A stretch of DNA of 64,000 bases, taken from Pseudomonas iranensis (GTDB lineage Bacteria > Pseudomonadota > Gammaproteobacteria > Pseudomonadales > Pseudomonadaceae). Positions 53,967 through 63,360 of the stretch are shown here, one piece after another (position 1 is the stretch's first letter; the number at the start of each line of letters is the position of its first letter). Under the pieces are notes generated by a model. The model was not told the DNA's origin. It made no database searches and was given only the letters and a program-made list of their open reading frames with translations. The stretch is taken from the NCBI RefSeq assembly GCF_014268585.2, contig NZ_CP077092.1, positions 124,001-188,000 of the forward strand. Reading direction: 5' to 3'. Made by a program: the position numbers and the translations under genes.

Positions 53967-54596
53967 GTGGCAAGTCTGTGGCTGTTCGTTCTGACGCTGG
54001 CTGTGGTTCTGCTACTGCCGGGACCGGATATGATCCTGCTGTTGCAAACCGGTGCGCGGCAAGGTCGAGCTGCGGCGCTGGCCACCGCGCTGGGCCTGGC
54101 CATCGCCCGCGCCTGCCACGTGGCACTGGCGGCATTGGGGCTAGCGGCGCTGTTCAAAACGGCGCCGTGGACGTTTGACGTCGTGCGCATCGCCGGCGCG
54201 GCCTATCTGATGTGGATCGGCATCCAGTGTTTTCGCAGCTCGCTGGTGCCGAGCCTGCAAGCCCAAGAGCAGGCACCTGCCCACCGCCAGTGGCGCGGTG
54301 CGATCCGTCGCGGTTTGCTGACCAACCTGCTTAATCCCAAGGCGTTGCTGTTCTGCTCGGTACTGTTGCCACAGTTTATCGTCAGCGGCGGCGCGCCGGT
54401 GCTGACACAGTTCGCCATGCTCGGCCTGGTGCTGGTCAGCGTCGGCCTGCTGTTCGACAGTGTTGTCGCCATGACCGGCGCGGCACTGGGCCGTTGGCTG
54501 CAACACAGTCCAACCGCCCAGCGCGCTCAGCAATGGCTGTTCGGCAGTCTGTTGATTGGCTTCGCCGTACGCCTGAGCTTCATTCAACAGGCCTAG
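53967..54596 (+). CDS. LysE/RhtB-family amino-acid exporter
   Basis: 209 residues, six membrane helices. LWLFVLTLAVVLLLPGPDMILLLQTGARQGRAAALATALGLAIA carries the family's PGP motif; IAGAAYLMWIGIQCFRSSL and RRGLLTNLLNPKALLFCSVLLPQFI are also hallmarks. GTG start at 53967 with AAAGGGGG upstream. Exports an amino acid such as homoserine, threonine or a branched analogue; substrate not predictable. Its stop overlaps that of the convergent gene by four bases. Confidence 0.9.
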   Translation: MASLWLFVLTLAVVLLLPGPDMILLLQTGARQGRAAALATALGLAIARACHVALAALGLAALFKTAPWTFDVVRIAGAAYLMWIGIQCFRSSLVPSLQAQEQAPAHRQWRGAIRRGLLTNLLNPKALLFCSVLLPQFIVSGGAPVLTQFAMLGLVLVSVGLLFDSVVAMTGAALGRWLQHSPTAQRAQQWLFGSLLIGFAVRLSFIQQA

Positions 54597-56728
54597 CCTT
54601 TGCGCACCTTGCGCTGACGACGGGTGATCAGCAGTAGCGCAGCAACAGCGACCAGGATGACCGCGACGATCTGCACCGGCCACTTGTACGGCCGCAGTGT
54701 TTCACGCACGGCATCGGTCACCTGGGTGACGTAGCGCTTGTCGGCATTTTCGAAGTCCGGATACGGGCATTGATTGCCGAAGTCTTGCGCCCACGGCACA
54801 TAAGGGCCTTCCTTGACGTAGCGCTGATACAGCGCACTCTGGTCTTCAAGGCTGCTGTTCCAGCCGGCGGCATTGCACAACACCGCAGCAAACGCCTGAC
54901 TGGTGTGCGGCAAATTATCGGCGGCGCGACTGGCCAGTGCCGTGGCGACAAAACGATAGTGATAACGCAGATCCGGTTGCGCGGCGCTGGCCTGCTGGCG
55001 CTGCACTTCCGCCGCTGAAATCAGCGGGCCGACATCCAGCTTCGTGCTCTCCAGCGTGTAATTGCCGCCGAAGGTGGCGTAATCAGGCGCCATCTCATAA
55101 CCGAGGATGTCCATGCCCCACTCCCGGGCCGTCCACGCGGCGTTGTACAACGCACTGGCGCGTTTGCTCGGCCACCACGCCGACTCGGCCTTGAGCCGTT
55201 GCTCGCCATAGAGCCGGGCCTTGTGTTGCAGATCATCACTGGCGAAATAACCGACCGCTTCCTCGTAACGGCCCCCACGCAGCAAGCGCCGACCGAGCAG
55301 ATTGCGCAGATTGGCGGCCACCGACAGCGGCACATAGTTGTCGCGCTCCTGCTGCGTCAATGGCGGCGGCGCCGGCACATTCTCATCGACGTACTGCTTG
55401 AGCTCATCGACTGTCAGCACCCGCTCGGCAAGGGTGGCGGCATCGAACCAGTAAAGGCTGTTGCTGCGATACAGCTGCACGAACGCTTGCAGGTATTCGC
55501 CGCGTTGCAGCGCCAGGATCGCGCTTTCGCCGTCGACCCGGCATTTTGGCTGCACCGTTTCAAACGCCCAGTCCGGCGTGCGGCGATAGCCCCAGTCTTC
55601 ATTCTGCGGAAAGGCTTGGGCGGCTTTGGCGTAGGCGGCGGCAGCGGCAGTCGTGTCGCCGTCACGCACTGCCAGTTTTGCGCGCAGCCACCAGGCCAGT
55701 CCGCCTTCCCCGGCGTTTACCAGAAAGGCCTTGGCAGACGCGTAGTCGCCCTGTTGATAACTCATCGCCGCCAGTCGATCGGCATTGTCGAGGCTGCCAC
55801 GGGTGCTGTTTTGCAAGAGTGTGACGAGTTTCTTTTCATTCGGCGGCTGCTCACCGAAAGACCAGCCCTGACGGCTGACCAGCGATGCCGTGACCAGTTG
55901 CTGCACCGCTGGCTGCTGCAGCAGTTTGGCCAGCTGAGGTTCCGGCAATTCGGCCAGCTCGTTCATCAGTTGCTTGAGCGAGGTGTAACCGACGGCCGAA
56001 CCGTGCAGGTTCTGTGCTTCGTACAGTTCGATGGCGCCGCTCCAGTCGCCCGCGCTGCGCAACGCCCGCGCCTCTTCACCGAGGCTGGCAACGCCCAGTT
56101 CCAGCGGATCGCTGAAGCCGTCGATGCTCAGTTGCCGGGCCTGGCGGAAGGCATCGCGCGCTTCTTCCAGCGCTTCGATGCGATCGTGCGCCTCGTTGCT
56201 CATGGCGAAGGCGATGCGCCCGAGGGAATACGCCGCCCACGTGCTGCGCAACGGGCGCTGGTCTGCCGGCAGCGCCAGCACCTTGTTGAAATACTCCGTG
56301 GCCAATTGATGATCGCCGGTGGCAAAGGCCACCGCGCCGGCGACGTACAAACGGATTTCCACCGGCAGACCGGCGCCCTGTTCCTCGGCCTGATGGGCAT
56401 CGCTGAGCCCGCGCAGGCGCTTGACCACAGCGTATTGCTCGGCGCTCAGGCCCACCTGCTCAGCCTGTTCGCGCGCCAGCTCAGCCGCGTTGTCTTCGGC
56501 ATAGTCGTTGGGGTTATGGGTCGCCGCTGTGACATTTTTCAGCCCGGCAATGGTTTTACCCAGGCGACTGATTTCGAAGCTGAAACTGCCTTCGGGCAGA
56601 TCGGCCAAGGTCTGCGCGCGGTTGTCGAGCAGGCGCATCGGGAAGTCCGGGCCGCAGGCCAGCGCCGACCCCAGCGGCAGGCTGAGGCTCAGGCAAAGCA
56701 GATGGCGGGGCCAGTTACGGGTCAACAT
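54593..56728 (-). CDS. Large exported TPR-like protein of unknown function
   Basis: 711 residues. Signal peptide MLTRNWPRHLLCLSLSLPLGSALA, then many helical repeats rich in alanine and charged pairs (DHQLATEYFNKVLALPADQRPLRSTWAAYSLG; AAAAYAKAAQAFPQNEDWGYR; RRLLRGGRYEEAVGYFAS) that look like degenerate tetratricopeptides. A C-terminal membrane helix (WPVQIVAVILVAVAALLLI) and basic end RRQRKVRKG suggest inner-membrane anchoring with the repeats in the periplasm. Its start lies 14 bases inside the lipoprotein gene upstream, so the two are cotranslated. I do not recognise the family. Confidence 0.75.
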   Translation of the reverse strand: MLTRNWPRHLLCLSLSLPLGSALACGPDFPMRLLDNRAQTLADLPEGSFSFEISRLGKTIAGLKNVTAATHNPNDYAEDNAAELAREQAEQVGLSAEQYAVVKRLRGLSDAHQAEEQGAGLPVEIRLYVAGAVAFATGDHQLATEYFNKVLALPADQRPLRSTWAAYSLGRIAFAMSNEAHDRIEALEEARDAFRQARQLSIDGFSDPLELGVASLGEEARALRSAGDWSGAIELYEAQNLHGSAVGYTSLKQLMNELAELPEPQLAKLLQQPAVQQLVTASLVSRQGWSFGEQPPNEKKLVTLLQNSTRGSLDNADRLAAMSYQQGDYASAKAFLVNAGEGGLAWWLRAKLAVRDGDTTAAAAAYAKAAQAFPQNEDWGYRRTPDWAFETVQPKCRVDGESAILALQRGEYLQAFVQLYRSNSLYWFDAATLAERVLTVDELKQYVDENVPAPPPLTQQERDNYVPLSVAANLRNLLGRRLLRGGRYEEAVGYFASDDLQHKARLYGEQRLKAESAWWPSKRASALYNAAWTAREWGMDILGYEMAPDYATFGGNYTLESTKLDVGPLISAAEVQRQQASAAQPDLRYHYRFVATALASRAADNLPHTSQAFAAVLCNAAGWNSSLEDQSALYQRYVKEGPYVPWAQDFGNQCPYPDFENADKRYVTQVTDAVRETLRPYKWPVQIVAVILVAVAALLLITRRQRKVRKG

Positions 56729-57899
56729 GCGAACCTCCTTGATCAATATGTGCACAACGCGCCCAACCGACAGCGCGCTGTCCGCCCGCCGGCAAGCGGC
56801 CGTCACGCAGGCGGGTGAAGGTAAGCAGATTGGCACTTTGTTGCAACGAGTAACCGGCGAGCGCATCGGCACCTGCACAATCCTGCGTCTTTAGGGTGAT
56901 TTGCGCGGGCCACGGGCTGTCGAGATTGCCGCGGTTATCGAGCTGGATGTCATAGAGACCGCCCTGCTCCTTGAATGACAGGCGCAACTGACCGTTCAAC
57001 ACATCGCCGCGAGCCACGGCGCGCAAAGTAGTCAGGCTCCAGGCGCGACGATCGTTGGCCAGCGGCAGGCGGAACCAGATCAAACCGGTCAGATGCTCAG
57101 GCGGATCCTCCCGCAAGGTCTTGGCCAATTGGCTGAGTTGCTGCGGATCGGCGAGCAACTCCCGGCGCTGCCCGCCGCGCTCCAGTTGCACTTCGCTTTC
57201 CACTACCGGCGCGCCACCGTCATCGCTCAACAGCGCAACGCCGTAGGCCGGCAGCGCCAGATAGAACGGTTTGTCGCTGATACGTGCCCAGGCCTTGGCC
57301 CATTTCAACGCCTGCTCGGGATCGAACAGACCCAGCCGCGGATCGCTCACGGCGTGGACTTGCAGCACGCTGCTGTCGACGCTTCGCAACAGCGCCGGCA
57401 ACTGCGCGCTATCGAGCCAGGCCGGTAGCGCGGTGATGCTCAAAGGCAACGATGGCGGCAAGACCGCACGCAAGTGTTTGAGGAATTCAGCGTACACGGG
57501 CAGCCGTGCATTGCCGGCATCGTGGTCGATTTCGATACCGTTCAGCGTGAGACCTTGCGCTTGCCAATCGGCAATGACCTGCAGAATCTGCTCGGTGACC
57601 TGCTGCTGGTCCAGCGACTGCAACTGGCCATCGAGGCGAATCACTGCGATCAGAGCGCGACCATCAGCTTTCAACAACGCCGGATCAACCCGTGCCCTGC
57701 GCCACCGCTCGCCGGGAAAGGCCTGCAATGCCAGTACGCGCAGGGTGGAGAAATCATGGCGACTGTCGCGCAATGCCGGTTCATGCGCAGGTGTCCATTG
57801 GCGTTGCCAGACGTAGAGTTGCTGGTCGAGGGCCGGCGCGACGTGTTGCTCGCAACCTGCCAGCAAGACGCTAAGGATCAGACCCGCAATAGACCGCAT
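56715..57899 (-). CDS. DUF3142-type lipoprotein
   Basis: 394 residues. Lipoprotein signal MRSIAGLILSVLLAGC with the lipobox LLAGC. The mature part resembles DUF3142, a glycoside-hydrolase-like barrel: QQLYVWQRQWTPAHEPALRDS, ALIAVIRLDGQL, GLTLNGIEIDHDAGNARLPVYAEFLKHLR (IDHD is barrel-strand-like), LSITALPAWLDS and LTGLIWFRLPLANDRRAWS. Substrate unknown; action on a cell-surface glycan is a guess from the fold. Starts at 57899 and overlaps the following gene. Confidence 0.72.
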   Translation of the reverse strand: MRSIAGLILSVLLAGCEQHVAPALDQQLYVWQRQWTPAHEPALRDSRHDFSTLRVLALQAFPGERWRRARVDPALLKADGRALIAVIRLDGQLQSLDQQQVTEQILQVIADWQAQGLTLNGIEIDHDAGNARLPVYAEFLKHLRAVLPPSLPLSITALPAWLDSAQLPALLRSVDSSVLQVHAVSDPRLGLFDPEQALKWAKAWARISDKPFYLALPAYGVALLSDDGGAPVVESEVQLERGGQRRELLADPQQLSQLAKTLREDPPEHLTGLIWFRLPLANDRRAWSLTTLRAVARGDVLNGQLRLSFKEQGGLYDIQLDNRGNLDSPWPAQITLKTQDCAGADALAGYSLQQSANLLTFTRLRDGRLPAGGQRAVGWARCAHIDQGGSHVDP

Positions 57900-57940
57900 A
57901 CCTTGAAAATCCCTGAAGCCACAGGGCTGCAAGGTTACAC

Positions 57941-57978
57941 AAAACACGGAATGAGCGAGCCTGCTCCCTCACGCCGTG
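57941..57978 (-). terminator. Hairpin terminator between the polysaccharide operon and the DUF3142 gene
   Basis: On the minus strand, CACGG..TGAG.GAGC pairs with GCTC.CTCA..CCGTG (three nested perfect segments), followed by TTTTGTGT. The core resembles a REP arm, so this may be a domesticated REP. It lies 10 bases after the acyltransferase stop. Confidence 0.6.
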
Positions 57979-57987
57979 ATGAGTCGA

Positions 57988-59139
57988 TCAGAACGCCGCC
58001 TCAGAAGACGTCTTAGGCGTTCGAGACGTACCAAGACGTTGTACGAGCGCAGTACCGCGATTGCGCATAGGCATTTCGATGAAGCGGTAATTCAATTCGC
58101 TGAGCAGCGCAATCAATCCGAACGCCAGCAGCAAGGCGACGAGTGGATGATCTGCAGGACTCGGCAGGCCCGCTTCCTGCAAACGGAAAGTAACTTCACG
58201 TACCAGGAAATACACGGGAATATGAATCAGGTAGATGCCGTACGACCGACTGCCCACCCATCCCATCAATTGCTGCAAGCGCCCGGCCGATAACAGGTAA
58301 TCCTGATTGTAAGAGGCGACCCACACCAGCAAGGCACTCAATGAAGCGATAGCGCCAACGCGAAAGTGACTCGCGGAAAATCCATCGGTGGCCAGGTAAC
58401 TCATCAGCGTTGCGACGACAATCAGCGCTGAGATTCCGGCCCCGTTGCGACTCAGAAACAGTGGCTGCCAACGCCGGTAACTCGGTTGAGCGCTCCACAT
58501 TGCCAACAGTACGCCAAGGGCCAGCGCGTCGGTTCGAACGACCATCAGCAGCGGCGTTCGCACCGCCAGCAGCTGCACTGCGACCAGCGCCAGCAGCACC
58601 CAGACCAAATGTCTTCGGCACAGCAGAATCAGCAACGGAAACAACAGATAAAACTGTTCCTCCAGGGCCAGACTCCAGTAGACGAAACTGCTGCCATATT
58701 CGTAGCGGAAGAACGCATCGGCAAAGCGGAAATTGGCGTACTGCAACACTCCTGCGAGCGTCGCCTGCAGATTGGCCTGCAGCGTGCCGAACGCCCCGGA
58801 GCGATTGAAAAACATGCACATCAGCAGCACCAGGGCCAGCCACAGCCAGGCCGAAGGCAGCAGGCGAAAAGCGCGGCGTAGCCAGAAATTGCGCGTTTGT
58901 TCCCAGTATTGCTGACGGGTGCTGCAATTACGCAGCGCAGGAATCAGGCTGCGGGCAATTACGAAGCCGGAAATGGCGAAAAACAGGTCAACGCCCCACC
59001 AGGGTTGTGCCCAAGCATGAATGGCATCGAGCAATGGCACCGGATCGCGGAACAGATTGCCCGCCAGGTGATGGAACAGCACTCCGAGCACGGCAATGGC
59101 ACGCAGCACTTCGATGTCCATGATGCGTTTACTGCTCAT
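57988..59139 (-). CDS. Acyltransferase family 3 (OafA/YrhL-like) membrane protein
   Basis: 383 residues, about ten membrane helices. IEVLRAIAVLGVLFHHLAGNLF near the start has the conserved R..A...V...H; WWGVDLFFAISGFVIARSLI and YWSLALEEQFYLLFPLLILLCRR are the other family signatures. Such proteins acetylate or otherwise acylate O-antigen or exopolysaccharide sugars. Last gene of the 58-63 kb operon; its ATG lies 11 bases inside the preceding methyltransferase gene. Confidence 0.9.
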   Translation of the reverse strand: MSSKRIMDIEVLRAIAVLGVLFHHLAGNLFRDPVPLLDAIHAWAQPWWGVDLFFAISGFVIARSLIPALRNCSTRQQYWEQTRNFWLRRAFRLLPSAWLWLALVLLMCMFFNRSGAFGTLQANLQATLAGVLQYANFRFADAFFRYEYGSSFVYWSLALEEQFYLLFPLLILLCRRHLVWVLLALVAVQLLAVRTPLLMVVRTDALALGVLLAMWSAQPSYRRWQPLFLSRNGAGISALIVVATLMSYLATDGFSASHFRVGAIASLSALLVWVASYNQDYLLSAGRLQQLMGWVGSRSYGIYLIHIPVYFLVREVTFRLQEAGLPSPADHPLVALLLAFGLIALLSELNYRFIEMPMRNRGTALVQRLGTSRTPKTSSEAAF

Positions 59140-60067
59140 CCGGCATCTCCGCATCCAGCGGTTTACGCGCAATGATCACCTGACTTTTGGGCATGAACTG
59201 GTCAAGCACCTGTTTGATCGCAAGTCCGTCGGGCCGGTCGAGCATCTCTTCCCAGGTTCTCGCCCACCCACCCATCAGATGAGGAAAAGGCGCGTGGATC
59301 CGATCACGCACCGCACCGCCCGGATCCTTGCCGGCCGCTTTTTCGCTGGCCCAGAAAAAGATCATCCCCATCACCCAGAAAAACCCCGTCGCCTGCCGAT
59401 GCTCAATGATCAGTCCGGCGTCTTCGACCAGTGCGGCAAAGCGCTCTGGAGTGAAGATCTGCACGTGGTTGGGCGACTGGTAATAACTCTGCGGAGCGAT
59501 ACCTTTTTGCAAGTGCTCGCCAACCGGGGCGGGGACACTGAGCAGGTACAACGCACCGGGACGCCCCATACGCGCCAGTTCGGCCATGAACGCCTCGGGT
59601 TCGTCGACGTGCTCCAGCACCTCCATGCACACGACACGGCTGGCGCAGCCGTCGGCCAACGGTAACGGCAAGGTGTTGCTGACCAGTCCCAGATTCGGCC
59701 GGGTGCTGCGGTCTTCGACCTGCCGTGCCAGCTCGCGCACTTTGTCGTGTTCACTGTCGGTGAAAATCACCGATGCGCCCTGGCGTACGGCAAACAATGT
59801 TGCGGCGCCCTCGCCGCAACCGACGTCGAGCAAGGTGTCGTCAGGCGTAATGGAAAAGCCCTTGAGCAATTCGCCGCTGTCATTGAGAAACCAGCCGTCC
59901 AGCACGGCATCACGTAAACCGACATCGCGGGGCGACCAGACAAATAAAGGCTCGGGTTCAGCGTCTGGTGTCGACTCAGTCACCGGTTCCGCTATCGGTT
60001 CAGCCACTGGTGGCGGTTGCGAAGATTGCGCTTGGGCAAACAATCGATGAAGCAATCTGCGAATCAT
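59129..60067 (-). CDS. SAM-dependent methyltransferase of the polysaccharide operon
   Basis: 312 residues. A Pro/Glu-rich N-terminus (PPPVAEPIAEPVTESTPDAEPEP, ~20-42) precedes the Rossmann methyltransferase: DDTLLDVGCGEGAATLFA (SAM motif I, ~80), VVCMEVLEHVDEPEAFMAEL (motif IV region), GALYLLSVPAPVGEH. Similar to class I enzymes that methylate sugars or cap O-antigen chains. Start ATG overlaps the previous stop (ATGA). Confidence 0.85.
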   Translation of the reverse strand: MIRRLLHRLFAQAQSSQPPPVAEPIAEPVTESTPDAEPEPLFVWSPRDVGLRDAVLDGWFLNDSGELLKGFSITPDDTLLDVGCGEGAATLFAVRQGASVIFTDSEHDKVRELARQVEDRSTRPNLGLVSNTLPLPLADGCASRVVCMEVLEHVDEPEAFMAELARMGRPGALYLLSVPAPVGEHLQKGIAPQSYYQSPNHVQIFTPERFAALVEDAGLIIEHRQATGFFWVMGMIFFWASEKAAGKDPGGAVRDRIHAPFPHLMGGWARTWEEMLDRPDGLAIKQVLDQFMPKSQVIIARKPLDAEMPDEQ

Positions 60068-61368
60068 GCGCCGATAACCTCCGTCGCCATTTCGGCGCGG
60101 ACTTGCAGCAGGCTCGCCAGAAACGCCCGTAATCGCTGCTCGGCCACCGCTTGACTGCAAAACGCCTCGAGACTCACGACAGCCTGTGCCGACATGGTGG
60201 CGTAACGCTGGAGATCGTTTTGCGCGACGTCGTAACTGGCAGTGTAAGCGGCACAGATCGAAGCCCAGCTCGTTGCGTAGCGCAAGGTTCGATAGGCCGA
60301 ACGCGGGTCGTGAGGCCAGGCCGTGAATTGCTCGGTTGCCTCGATCAGAAAAGCGTTATCGGCATTCATATAGTCGATCATTGCCGTGGTGCACGGTGCC
60401 ACCGCCGGCTTGCCGCACGACATGAATTCCATCAGCGGCAGGCACTGGCCTTCGCCGTAGGATGTATTGACGACGTAGCGTGTCGCCTGCACCAGACGCT
60501 CGTAATCCGCATCTGCCAGATAGCCGTAGATAAGCACGATGCGGCAGCGATAAGGCTGGTTCTTGTAAAGGTGATGGAGGATGTCGGTGAGGGCTTCTTC
60601 GGCATCGTGATGGGTGAGTTTCAGCACCAGGGTTGCATCAGCGTTTTCCCGCATAGCGGCACAGAAGGCACTGATCATGTCCTCCCAGTTCTTGCGCCCG
60701 TCCCGGGGGTTGAACACCGAGGTGTACACCACACCTGCAAGCACCAACTCTTGCTCGGTGACCGGCGCGAGGAAATCGATTCCACACCCACGGCGCAACG
60801 GCACAGGAGCGAAAGCATCCAAGGCGATCTCGCGACTGTCGACCACCAGGCCTTTGATTTTCAGCCGTACTGAATCGACGTCCGGCTGCCCCTGCAATTG
60901 AACGCCGCGCGCTGCGAACCGATCCCAAACCGGCGCGGGGACGGCGACTATCGGGTACTCGACAGACATCGCTTTGCGCACGGCATCGACCGTATAACTG
61001 GAGTGCGTGATCGCGGCACCGCAGGCGGCAAGTACTGTGCGCCAGTCGTTCAGCGGATCGCCAGCGAATGGCTCATCGGGAATCGTACTGAACTCCCAGG
61101 CAAAGACCGGCAAGGTCGGACACGCCAGATGCACCGGGGTGCGATGCGGTGGCGAGAACGACAGAAATACGCAAGGCTCGCCACGTGACTGGCACTCTGC
61201 ATACAACGCATCGACTTCGCTGTTCGGGTCCATGACCTCGATCACCCGACCCAGACGTTCGAGCACTGGCCGATACTCCTTGAGCACGAAGTAATAGCTG
61301 TACTCCGAGCGCCCCAGATTGCGGCTGATGGTGTGCTGGTTGGTTTCCGAATGGATGATGATCAGCAT
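60064..61368 (-). CDS. Glycosyltransferase (GT4-like), second copy of a related pair
   Basis: 434 residues. The C-terminal half has the GT-B donor site: VVYTSVFNPRDGRKNWEDMISAFCAAMRENADATLVLKL, CRIVLIYGYLADADYERL, TSYGEGQCLPLMEFMSCGKPAVAP (E-x7-E region). The N-terminal half (VLKEYRPVLERLGRVIEVM, FVFAWEFSTIPDEPF) is homologous to the same region of the neighbouring larger enzyme. Probably adds a sugar to a surface polysaccharide; donor and acceptor unknown. Overlaps both neighbours. Confidence 0.87.
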   Translation of the reverse strand: MLIIIHSETNQHTISRNLGRSEYSYYFVLKEYRPVLERLGRVIEVMDPNSEVDALYAECQSRGEPCVFLSFSPPHRTPVHLACPTLPVFAWEFSTIPDEPFAGDPLNDWRTVLAACGAAITHSSYTVDAVRKAMSVEYPIVAVPAPVWDRFAARGVQLQGQPDVDSVRLKIKGLVVDSREIALDAFAPVPLRRGCGIDFLAPVTEQELVLAGVVYTSVFNPRDGRKNWEDMISAFCAAMRENADATLVLKLTHHDAEEALTDILHHLYKNQPYRCRIVLIYGYLADADYERLVQATRYVVNTSYGEGQCLPLMEFMSCGKPAVAPCTTAMIDYMNADNAFLIEATEQFTAWPHDPRSAYRTLRYATSWASICAAYTASYDVAQNDLQRYATMSAQAVVSLEAFCSQAVAEQRLRAFLASLLQVRAEMATEVIGA

Positions 61369-62942
61369 GGGGCGTTATCCGTGACCTGGGCAACGTGACC
61401 GGACTGTAGTTCGAGCCTGAAAAAATCCTCGACGCGCTTTTGCAGAACCGCGATCGCGCTGAAATGCTCCATGCGCTGCGCGGCAGCCAACGACATTCGC
61501 TGATAAGCCTGAGGCTGTGTCGTGGCCATCCGGTAACTGTCTTCGTAGGCTTTTTTCAAGGAGCCCCAGTCTGGCCGGTGACGATGCGCACGAAACAGCA
61601 TGCGCGGGTCGTGGGGCCACGTGCACGCCTCAACGCTGGATTCGACTACGAACGCCACGGACTCATCGATATAGTCCTGCATCGCCGTGTGGTCGGGAGC
61701 GATCACCGGCTTGCCGCAGGCCATGAATTCCATCAGCGGAAGGCACAGACCTTCACAATGCGAAGCATTGACGTAAAAACTCGCCGACTGGTAAAGCCGC
61801 GCATATTGCGCATCGTCCATGTAACCGTGAATCATCACGACCCGGCAGGAAAAAGGCGCCAGTTGCGCAAGTGGCGTCATCAAGTGTGCATAGACGGCCG
61901 CCAGGTCGCTCTGGGTAAATTTCATTACCAGTGTGGCGTCGGACGTGTCACGAAAAGCTGCGCAGAAAGCGGTGAGGATCTGCAGCCAATTCTTACGCCC
62001 GTCCTCCGGGCGAAACACCGATACGTAGACGACACCGTTGACCTCGGCTTGAACCTGCAATGAGGTGTCCGGCATATCTCGCGGTGGCGGTTGCACTGCC
62101 ACTGGCAAAGGTTGAGGACCGGCGATGCCGGGCAGATGCCTGGCAAGCCAGTCATGCCAGGAATGCCGGAGCAAATCGCGGATCCCCTCCCAGTACCAAT
62201 TCTGCAAAAACCACACCCGCGGCACCGGGGGTGTCTGATCATGCCCGGCATTGAGCAGCCACAGGCGCAGGTAATGTTTTGCGATGACGAAGCGTCGTTT
62301 CCACGTCAGCGGTGGTGGTCGCGAGGCCTCCAGCTGAGCTTCAATTTCCGCCAGCTCTTCGGCGGTGAGCGGCTTGGGCAGCAGATTATCCGGATGCAGA
62401 TTCATCTGGCGGGAATCGAAAATGCACCCCTTGAGTGTCAACGTCGTACCTGTGTTGACCGGTGTGCTGAGGTGCTGCTTACCGATGGACGCAAGCTCCT
62501 CTCCGAGTGGGGCGGGCAATACCAGCACAGGGAAATCCTCTCCCATCGAGCGACGAATCGCTCTGGCGGTATGGCTGGACAGCGTGATCACGCGGCCATG
62601 CCTTGCCAACATGCGCGTCCAGTCATGACCCGGGTCATCGCTCCACTGTTCATCGGGAATCGAATCGTACTCCCAGGTCACGACGCAAATGGTCGGGCAC
62701 TGGAGGTCAATCGCGGTTTTTTGTGGTCGGGTGAATGAGAGGAAAACACTCTCTTGGCCGACGGCGCGTAACTGCCGAAAAAGCGGGTCAACCTCTGCGA
62801 CAGTACTCACCACATGAACTAGCCCGACAGTTTCGAGCAATGAACGGTAAGCCTTCAATACGAAGTAATAACTGGCGTCGGGATGGCCGAGACTTTCCCT
62901 GATGGAGTGTTCGTTGATGTCCGAATAAAGAATGAAATTCAT
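61362..62942 (-). CDS. Glycosyltransferase (GT4-like), larger copy with an inserted segment
   Basis: 526 residues. Donor site VVYVSVFRPEDGRKNWLQILTAFCAAFRDTSDATLVMKF, CRVVMIHGYMDDAQYARL and ASHCEGLCLPLMEFMACGKPVIAPDHTAM align with the 434-residue neighbour. It differs by an insert of about 90 residues (~200-290, LTWKRRFVIAKHYLRLWLLN ... ARHLPGIAGPQPLPVAVQPP) rich in Trp, Arg and Pro, possibly a membrane- or partner-binding element. First gene of the operon, start MNFILYSDIN, and divergent from rmd. Confidence 0.87.
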   Translation of the reverse strand: MNFILYSDINEHSIRESLGHPDASYYFVLKAYRSLLETVGLVHVVSTVAEVDPLFRQLRAVGQESVFLSFTRPQKTAIDLQCPTICVVTWEYDSIPDEQWSDDPGHDWTRMLARHGRVITLSSHTARAIRRSMGEDFPVLVLPAPLGEELASIGKQHLSTPVNTGTTLTLKGCIFDSRQMNLHPDNLLPKPLTAEELAEIEAQLEASRPPPLTWKRRFVIAKHYLRLWLLNAGHDQTPPVPRVWFLQNWYWEGIRDLLRHSWHDWLARHLPGIAGPQPLPVAVQPPPRDMPDTSLQVQAEVNGVVYVSVFRPEDGRKNWLQILTAFCAAFRDTSDATLVMKFTQSDLAAVYAHLMTPLAQLAPFSCRVVMIHGYMDDAQYARLYQSASFYVNASHCEGLCLPLMEFMACGKPVIAPDHTAMQDYIDESVAFVVESSVEACTWPHDPRMLFRAHRHRPDWGSLKKAYEDSYRMATTQPQAYQRMSLAAAQRMEHFSAIAVLQKRVEDFFRLELQSGHVAQVTDNAPC

Positions 62943-63360
62943 GGCATTCCACAATGAAACCGCCTTCCCGGCAGCTTCACCCTAGTGACGGCCAAGCGTA
63001 GAACCTGATCGATCTCGGTTCTTCGTCTCAAGTCTCGTCTTGTTCTTGTTTTAGTGGTCGGTCTCACCTTTTCGCACAACGAGCCGGAACATCCCTGGCA
63101 AGCGTGATGAGGGCCATTCTAAACACATCCATCGCGAGTCCGGGAACCGCCGGGCGAGAATAAATCGGACTATGCTGACGAGAACTGATCAGTCACGGTT
63201 TGCCCGGTTGAAATTGCCGAGCAATTGGCACAGATTGGCAACCAAACAACTACAACAACGGCTTCGCCTGCTGTTTCACCGGATGTTTCCTCCGGTCTGA
63301 CAGGGCTTTCCTCAAAGCGTGCAAGGAAAGCGGCGCGAGTCATGACCAAGGGGTCGCTGT
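62943..63360. other. Divergent promoter region between the glycosyltransferase operon and rmd
   Basis: 418 bases without a convincing gene. It is T/C-rich near 63015-63075 (repeated GTCTC/GTCTTG/TTCTTG motifs) and must hold the promoters for both directions. A sigma-54-like string at 63225-63240 has the wrong spacing. AAGGGG at 63348-63353 serves as the ribosome site of rmd. I see no terminator, operator pair or known leader RNA. Confidence 0.6.

Noticed and set aside
63225..63240. Sigma-54-like promoter TTGGCACAGATTGGCA upstream of rmd
   Set aside because: The GG and GC elements are nine bases apart instead of ten, which normally abolishes sigma-54 recognition.
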